Assembly (NCBI RefSeq): GCF_048544455.1 | Contig: NC_133534.1 | Span: 35,154,217 to 35,218,216, forward strand | Reading direction: 5' to 3' | DNA from: Silene latifolia | Taxonomy: Eukaryota; Streptophyta; Magnoliopsida; Caryophyllales; Caryophyllaceae | Length of the DNA stretch: 64,000 nucleotides | Shown here: in pieces, positions 59,747 to 64,000 of the stretch | How positions within the stretch are numbered: the stretch's first letter is position 1 | Layout of the letters: every line of letters starts with the position of its first letter | Made by a program: the position numbers and the translations under genes | The notes under the pieces: model-generated | What the model was told of the DNA's origin: nothing | The model's input: only the letters and a program-made list of their open reading frames with translations | The model's database searches: none

Positions 59747-60308
59747 TGTAACGTTGAGCAACACAAGAGGGGCAACGTTTTGCAGTTCTACAGTTGGGTA
59801 TGTGTGTCTTTAGATTAGCTGATACAAGTGAATTAACTACTATTCTGTTTTTTTTTCAACAAATCATCGTGAACAAATTGATAAATGTAAACTGTCAAAA
59901 AAAAAAAAAAATTGGATAAATGTTAGCCTCAGTGTTGTCCATAGTTCTTTCATTTGTGTCGATATACTCATTCCATGTGACATACTCCGTACTTGGTATG
60001 GAGTATGGATGAGTACGGAGTTCTTTTCCTTTTCATACTAACGGAAAAATGGAGAAACATCAACTACATTAGCTGATAAAGATTTTGAATAGTGATATAC
60101 TTGGTCTAAATTCAAACTAGTTCTTATGTCTCCTTTAAAAAAGCTAGGGAAACAAAGAAAAATAATTTCTTTGAAAGGGCCTGACCGCATTAGTACTCGA
60201 GAATCGTTTGTCATACTTCACAAATGTAAGAAATACCTTCGCGAATAGAAAAAAAAATGCATTTACTAAAGGAAGTCAGGAGATAAGAAAACAAGGAAAA
60301 TAATTTCA
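59747..60308. other. intergenic stretch downstream of the MUCI70-like gene
   Basis: Probable 3' UTR of the MUCI70-like gene on its right side, then U1 upstream flank. It is the template for the duplicated flanks at 6280-7550 and 13942-14747. No other gene. Confidence 0.5.
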
Positions 60309-63300
60309 TTAACCAGCTTTTGATGTTCGTACAACTGTTGGCAAGACAACTTGACTAAGATCGGCGGGGTAGGCAGTCCACAACCCGAACCCTCCTCGAC
60401 TTTCTCTCAAGGCACTATTTTTCTTAAACTCGTCCAGAGATTTGACCCATTCTACTTTGGAAGAATGCTCTCGAGTGTGAGGGTGCAACACGAAAATAGA
60501 GTTGTATTCGCAATTAGGGAACATGTAAAACTTGAACTGATCTTTTAGCCTGTAAACGACAAAGCCAAAGCTTAACTGATCTCTTGGAGTGAAGAGATGA
60601 ACTTCATTGAACCATAAGCAACTGAATAGATTATTCAATGGTGTGTGCTCCCTAATGATAACTGCTCCTTCTGGCACGTCTGCATTGTAATGAGCAAATG
60701 TCAGGACACAAATAATCAAGATGCTATTACATTAACACAAATTCTCGTAGGAGACACTCCCACACACGCATTTCAGTAAGCGCGCTCCATTTAACTTACA
60801 CCATTATTAGCTACTCGTAAATATATTGAATCTGATCTTATATAAGTGTCTCACAAATCACAACTGATTAAGACAACCTCAGACAGTTTTGAAAATGTAG
60901 CATTTTTAAAATTACTTTCTGGTTTCAATTAGTAATGTTGATGTATCGAAGTTCTAGTTCTACATCCTGACAGCAACACGACATTGGCATTTATCTCTGG
61001 GGCTCCTACAAGGCTATAAACAATACTGAAGACCAAGCAAGACAATTTAGTGCTATCTTAGCTCGGGAAGGACTTTCAAACTAATTCCACGAGTATAACA
61101 TAGAAATGGAAATTAAGAGGGAAACAATATCTTTGAAAAGCATATCATGTACTGCCTCCCATTCACCGGAAAAGCAGTAAAGCACCCTTAAACCAGTTGG
61201 TGGGTATAGTGTCTGGTGATGTTTGATGGATGGACTTGAGACTGAGAAGGAGAACAGGGAGGTGCGAGAATAAGGAGTAGGGTTAGCTAAATGAGGAGGA
61301 TATACGAGCCATTTTATTGGTTCATTTTTGCCATTTATAGAAACAGTGCACTTCCGGTGAATGAACCAAATAAAAAAAAACAAGTGCTTTTCCAAAGAAT
61401 AGGAGGGACTAATATGTATGGACCCTGAGCAGAAAACGAAAAAAATAAGAGAGACAAAGACATGACATTCTTCCTTTCTTACCACTTGGATTGTTTTTCA
61501 ATGGACTCCAAGGCTCCATTCCTTCATAGCGATAGATTTTCATCTGAAGATCAATAAGTGGTCGAGCATATCGCTTTCTGCGTTTGTTTGCATCAGCTTC
61601 CTCGTATACGTTACGGTGGTGTTTATGCTGAGCGATTGCATATGTGTGCTTACCCCTCCATAAGTATCTGCAGGGGATACATACTATCATAAATACATTT
61701 CTATAGGAAAGTTGCAGCACATGATTTACAGGTTCCCAGAAGAAAAATCTCTCACTAATCATTTGACTGTTTATCACACCAGGTTATGCATATCACAATC
61801 CTTTTGACCACCACCCCAATGCACGCCACCTGTCTCATGTTAGAAGCACAGACAGATTGTTTACGAATGATCCACAATGGATTTTGCGTTGATCGACTTC
61901 CAAGTCAATGTGAGCAAAGTTTTGTATGCTAGTAATTTACTTTATTCCATTATACTCAAAATCCAATGAATAGTGAATCTTTGGCTTCACTGAAATGAAA
62001 ATAGTTACCCCAGACACACACACACACACAACCACAAATGTTACACCGTACATCTATACAAGAATTCAACAACAATCCCTGGTTCTTTTCAAATGTTACA
62101 TTCAAGCAACAGCCTCGTTTTCTTTCACTGCAAATATGAAGATGACACACATATATGCACGCACGCAGAAAAAAAGAGAGAGAAAGTCTTGTTGAAAGGA
62201 TTATATACCTCTCAAGCATTAGCAGTGGATCAACTATCAGCTCCATTTTACCATCAATCCAAATGCTGTATTGTGCTTGTGGAAACATCCTATGCAGTAT
62301 TATCTTCGGAATCTTGCCATTTCGTCTGGGTTCGTCATATGGTTGATTCTTCAGAAGAATGAGACGCCAAATGCCAACCCAATGGCCTCCATCAGAATCC
62401 ACCCGTACACTAACATTTTCCTTGATGAAGCTGAAAGACTTCTCATCGACCACCATTAAAAAGCAGAAGAGTTTTTCTGACCGAGCACTGATATTAGAAG
62501 GTTGATGGGGTGCATCATATCCATCAAAGATGCCAGATGCAACAACAAATCTACACTTCTTGGCGTACTCCAAGTCTTTTGGATCCATATCGCCCCCGCC
62601 ATTATGAATGAACCCACAATGCACCTGAAATATTGAAACAATCGCTGAGCACTGAAAAGTGTGTAAACTTCGAACACAGTTGAAAGAATCGTGAATAACA
62701 ATTATTCAGTGTGTTCATAATGGACCGAGTTAACCCTTGTTTGGATGAAGGGATAGAGAGAAAGGGACAAAATCCTTTTTTTGGTTAGCAAGTCGGATTG
62801 CAAGGATTTCGAGGAGAGGGAAATGGAGGGATCAATTTTCCCTCCTACAAGCCAAATTAAAATCTTTCCAACATAGGAAAGATTTTAATGTAAAACAACA
62901 TTTGTCCATTTTGCTCCTTTTCCCTTCTCTCCTCAATGTACATCCAAACAAATCTCCTTTGTAATTTAAAAAACAAGGAAATACAATGCATATTTTAGGC
63001 AGCATGTCTCTATTCTGTCATAGCCAATAGATTTATTATGTCAAATCCTGTGGACATGTGGTGTGTATGGTACAATTGTGACATCGATATAATAGACTAT
63101 GAACAAGTTATCTCTACCCTGATAAACACAAAAGAAAATGTTATCTTTGTGTCTTACCAATTGTTTATTTTCCCTTTACCAAGAAATTTTATTTACGTGT
63201 AGACTTTAATTTCTTCATGACACCTCGTTTAACATGGGATCTGGCCAAATTCAGGAGCCAGCTGCTAGCCATAATATGCATTTTACAAATGATGCTGATT

Positions 63301-63926
63301 GTTCAAAGGCTTACTGTGCAGGATGTCTTTTTAGGGATACATACTTACCTAAGGTCGAGCCTGAGCTCCTGAATCCTGATTGAATATATTGGGCACACAG
63401 AATTGGTTTACTAGCAACAATAGTTCAGGAGAGCTGAAAGAAACATTTTTCAGCGTTGTGCCTAGTGTCATAAGTCTATGCTTATTCCGAAAAAGATGGA
63501 CCTATCTTTCACAAAGCGCACAAAACAATTCACCAAACAAAATATATTTCTACTGAAGTTCACCTTCATTGTCGGCTTCAATCTAAAACTCTCTTCTCGT
63601 TGTGACCAGCTTATATTCCCACCAAATAAAGGCTGTGAATCAGATATGGTATCTATTGCTTCATCCTCCACTATATAAGTCAGATTTAGCACAATTGTGT
63701 CAGGAGTCCTCTGCTCCGGGATAACTATTGCATCAGGATCATCAGCCACAGGAATAAAGCATCCTGAAACCAGGAGGGCATGCCAATTAGGTAATTGTCA
63801 ATGAAGTTACCAGCAAAAATTGGCTTTCAGAAAAAAGCAGGTACAGAAGCTTACGATGTGGTGGTTTTGGCACAAATCCCATCGAGTCTAAAACGATGAA
63901 TACTTTGCCCTCTCTATTACAAATAA
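60309..63926 (-). CDS. MUCI70-like DUF616 (PF04765) putative hexosyltransferase, 3' five exons
   Basis: Exons on the minus strand: 63926-63855, 63763-63564, 62624-62209, 61667-61483 and 60679-60309 (stop TAA). All junctions have AG/GT signals, and phases fit throughout, giving about 414 residues. The DUF616 domain covers nearly all: CGFIHNGGGDMDPKDLEY, KKCRFVVASGIFDGYD, GIWRLILLKNQPYDEPRRNG, YSIWIDGKMELIVDP, YEEADANKRRKRYARPL, FTPRDQLSFGFVVYRL and YNSIFVLHPHTREHSSKVEW, and the protein ends VVRTSKAG. The family is plant Golgi-type membrane proteins; Arabidopsis MUCI70 is needed for seed mucilage pectin, and TOD1 is a relative. The N-terminal part with the expected membrane anchor lies beyond the window. 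No broken codons were seen, so the gene looks functional. Its last exon seeded two pseudogene copies in the U1 array. Confidence 0.9.
62012..62031. repeat. (AC)n microsatellite in a MUCI70-like intron
   Basis: About nine AC units within the intron between the third and fourth visible exons. Confidence 0.85.
62734..62957. mobile_element. possible MITE in a MUCI70-like intron
   Basis: CCCTTGTTTGGATGAAGGGA at the left and CATCCAAACAAATCTCC at the right, with GAGAGGGAAA/TTTCCC symmetry between. A TTGTTTGGAT start is common in plant MITEs. The target duplication is not clear. Confidence 0.45.
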
Positions 63927-64000
63927 CTGCACTTTAAACAGAAAAAAGGTTCAGCAGAAATCAAAAAAGGATTGTGATGAAAAATAGAACAGTAAGGGTT

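Larger units (their letters stand above)
44606..60720. repeat. U1 duplication unit C, reaching the real MUCI70-like gene
   Basis: Order: MUCI70-like last-exon copy, plus-strand U1 (45143), alpha U1 (47.7 kb), alpha U1 (51.3 kb), beta U1 (59.6 kb), then the genuine last exon at 60.3 kb. Inside, the alpha U1 sub-unit is itself repeated (45340-49440, 49440-54420, and a third partial copy from 54420). Confidence 0.75.

Overview
The window is nuclear DNA of a flowering plant. The evidence is plant-type snRNA promoters (USE plus TATA), a spliced gene of the plant MUCI70/DUF616 family, PIF/Harbinger, CACTA, Helitron and Tourist/Stowaway-like elements, L1 LINEs, and Ty3 and Copia LTR elements. A Tat/Retand-like element and LTRs carrying CTCGACCGAGTG-like motifs suggest Caryophyllales, perhaps Caryophyllaceae; that placement is inference.

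The backbone is a U1 snRNA gene array. Nine U1 copies (three on +, six on -) occur at about 4.0, 6.1, 9.1, 11.0, 13.8, 45.2, 47.7, 51.3 and 59.6 kb, and one U6 gene lies at 0.83 kb. Eight U1 copies are full length with a plant snRNA promoter; one has lost its 5' end. By sequence they form three subtypes (plus-strand, minus alpha, minus beta). Two beta copies carry GUACAUACCUG instead of the usual ACUUACCUG in the part that pairs with 5' splice sites.

The array is built from large duplications, roughly 3.8-8.6, 8.6-14.7 (continuing at 44.6) and 44.6-60.7 kb. Each joins a plus-strand U1, one or more minus-strand U1 genes and a piece of the last exon and last intron of a MUCI70-like gene. The real MUCI70-like gene lies at the right edge (60.3-63.9 kb, minus strand, five exons visible, 5' part outside the window). 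Broken copies of its last exon lie at 7.6-8.7 and 44.6-44.8 kb. Two exons of an unrecognised gene lie at the left edge (1-319).

One duplication unit has been swollen by about 30 kb of nested elements (14.75-44.6 kb). A terminal-inverted-repeat element with a microsatellite core holds an L1 fragment. The L1 is split twice: by a 7.75-kb insertion carrying a broken FAR1/MULE-type gene and a nearly whole PIF/Harbinger element, and by an 18.8-kb LTR-type insertion. The latter holds a 10.6-kb Retand-like element, another LTR piece (with its own L1 fragment) and a solo LTR. Reading frames, target duplications and flanks allow the order of insertion to be read.

Because the U1 units are paralogous, many insertions in 44-60 kb (CACTA, two Helitrons, a Copia remnant, a solo LTR, a Tourist-like MITE) have clean empty sites elsewhere in the same window. 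Most long open frames in the microsatellites (36.1-36.8, 43.1-43.4, 43.8-44.4 kb) are simple-repeat artefacts.
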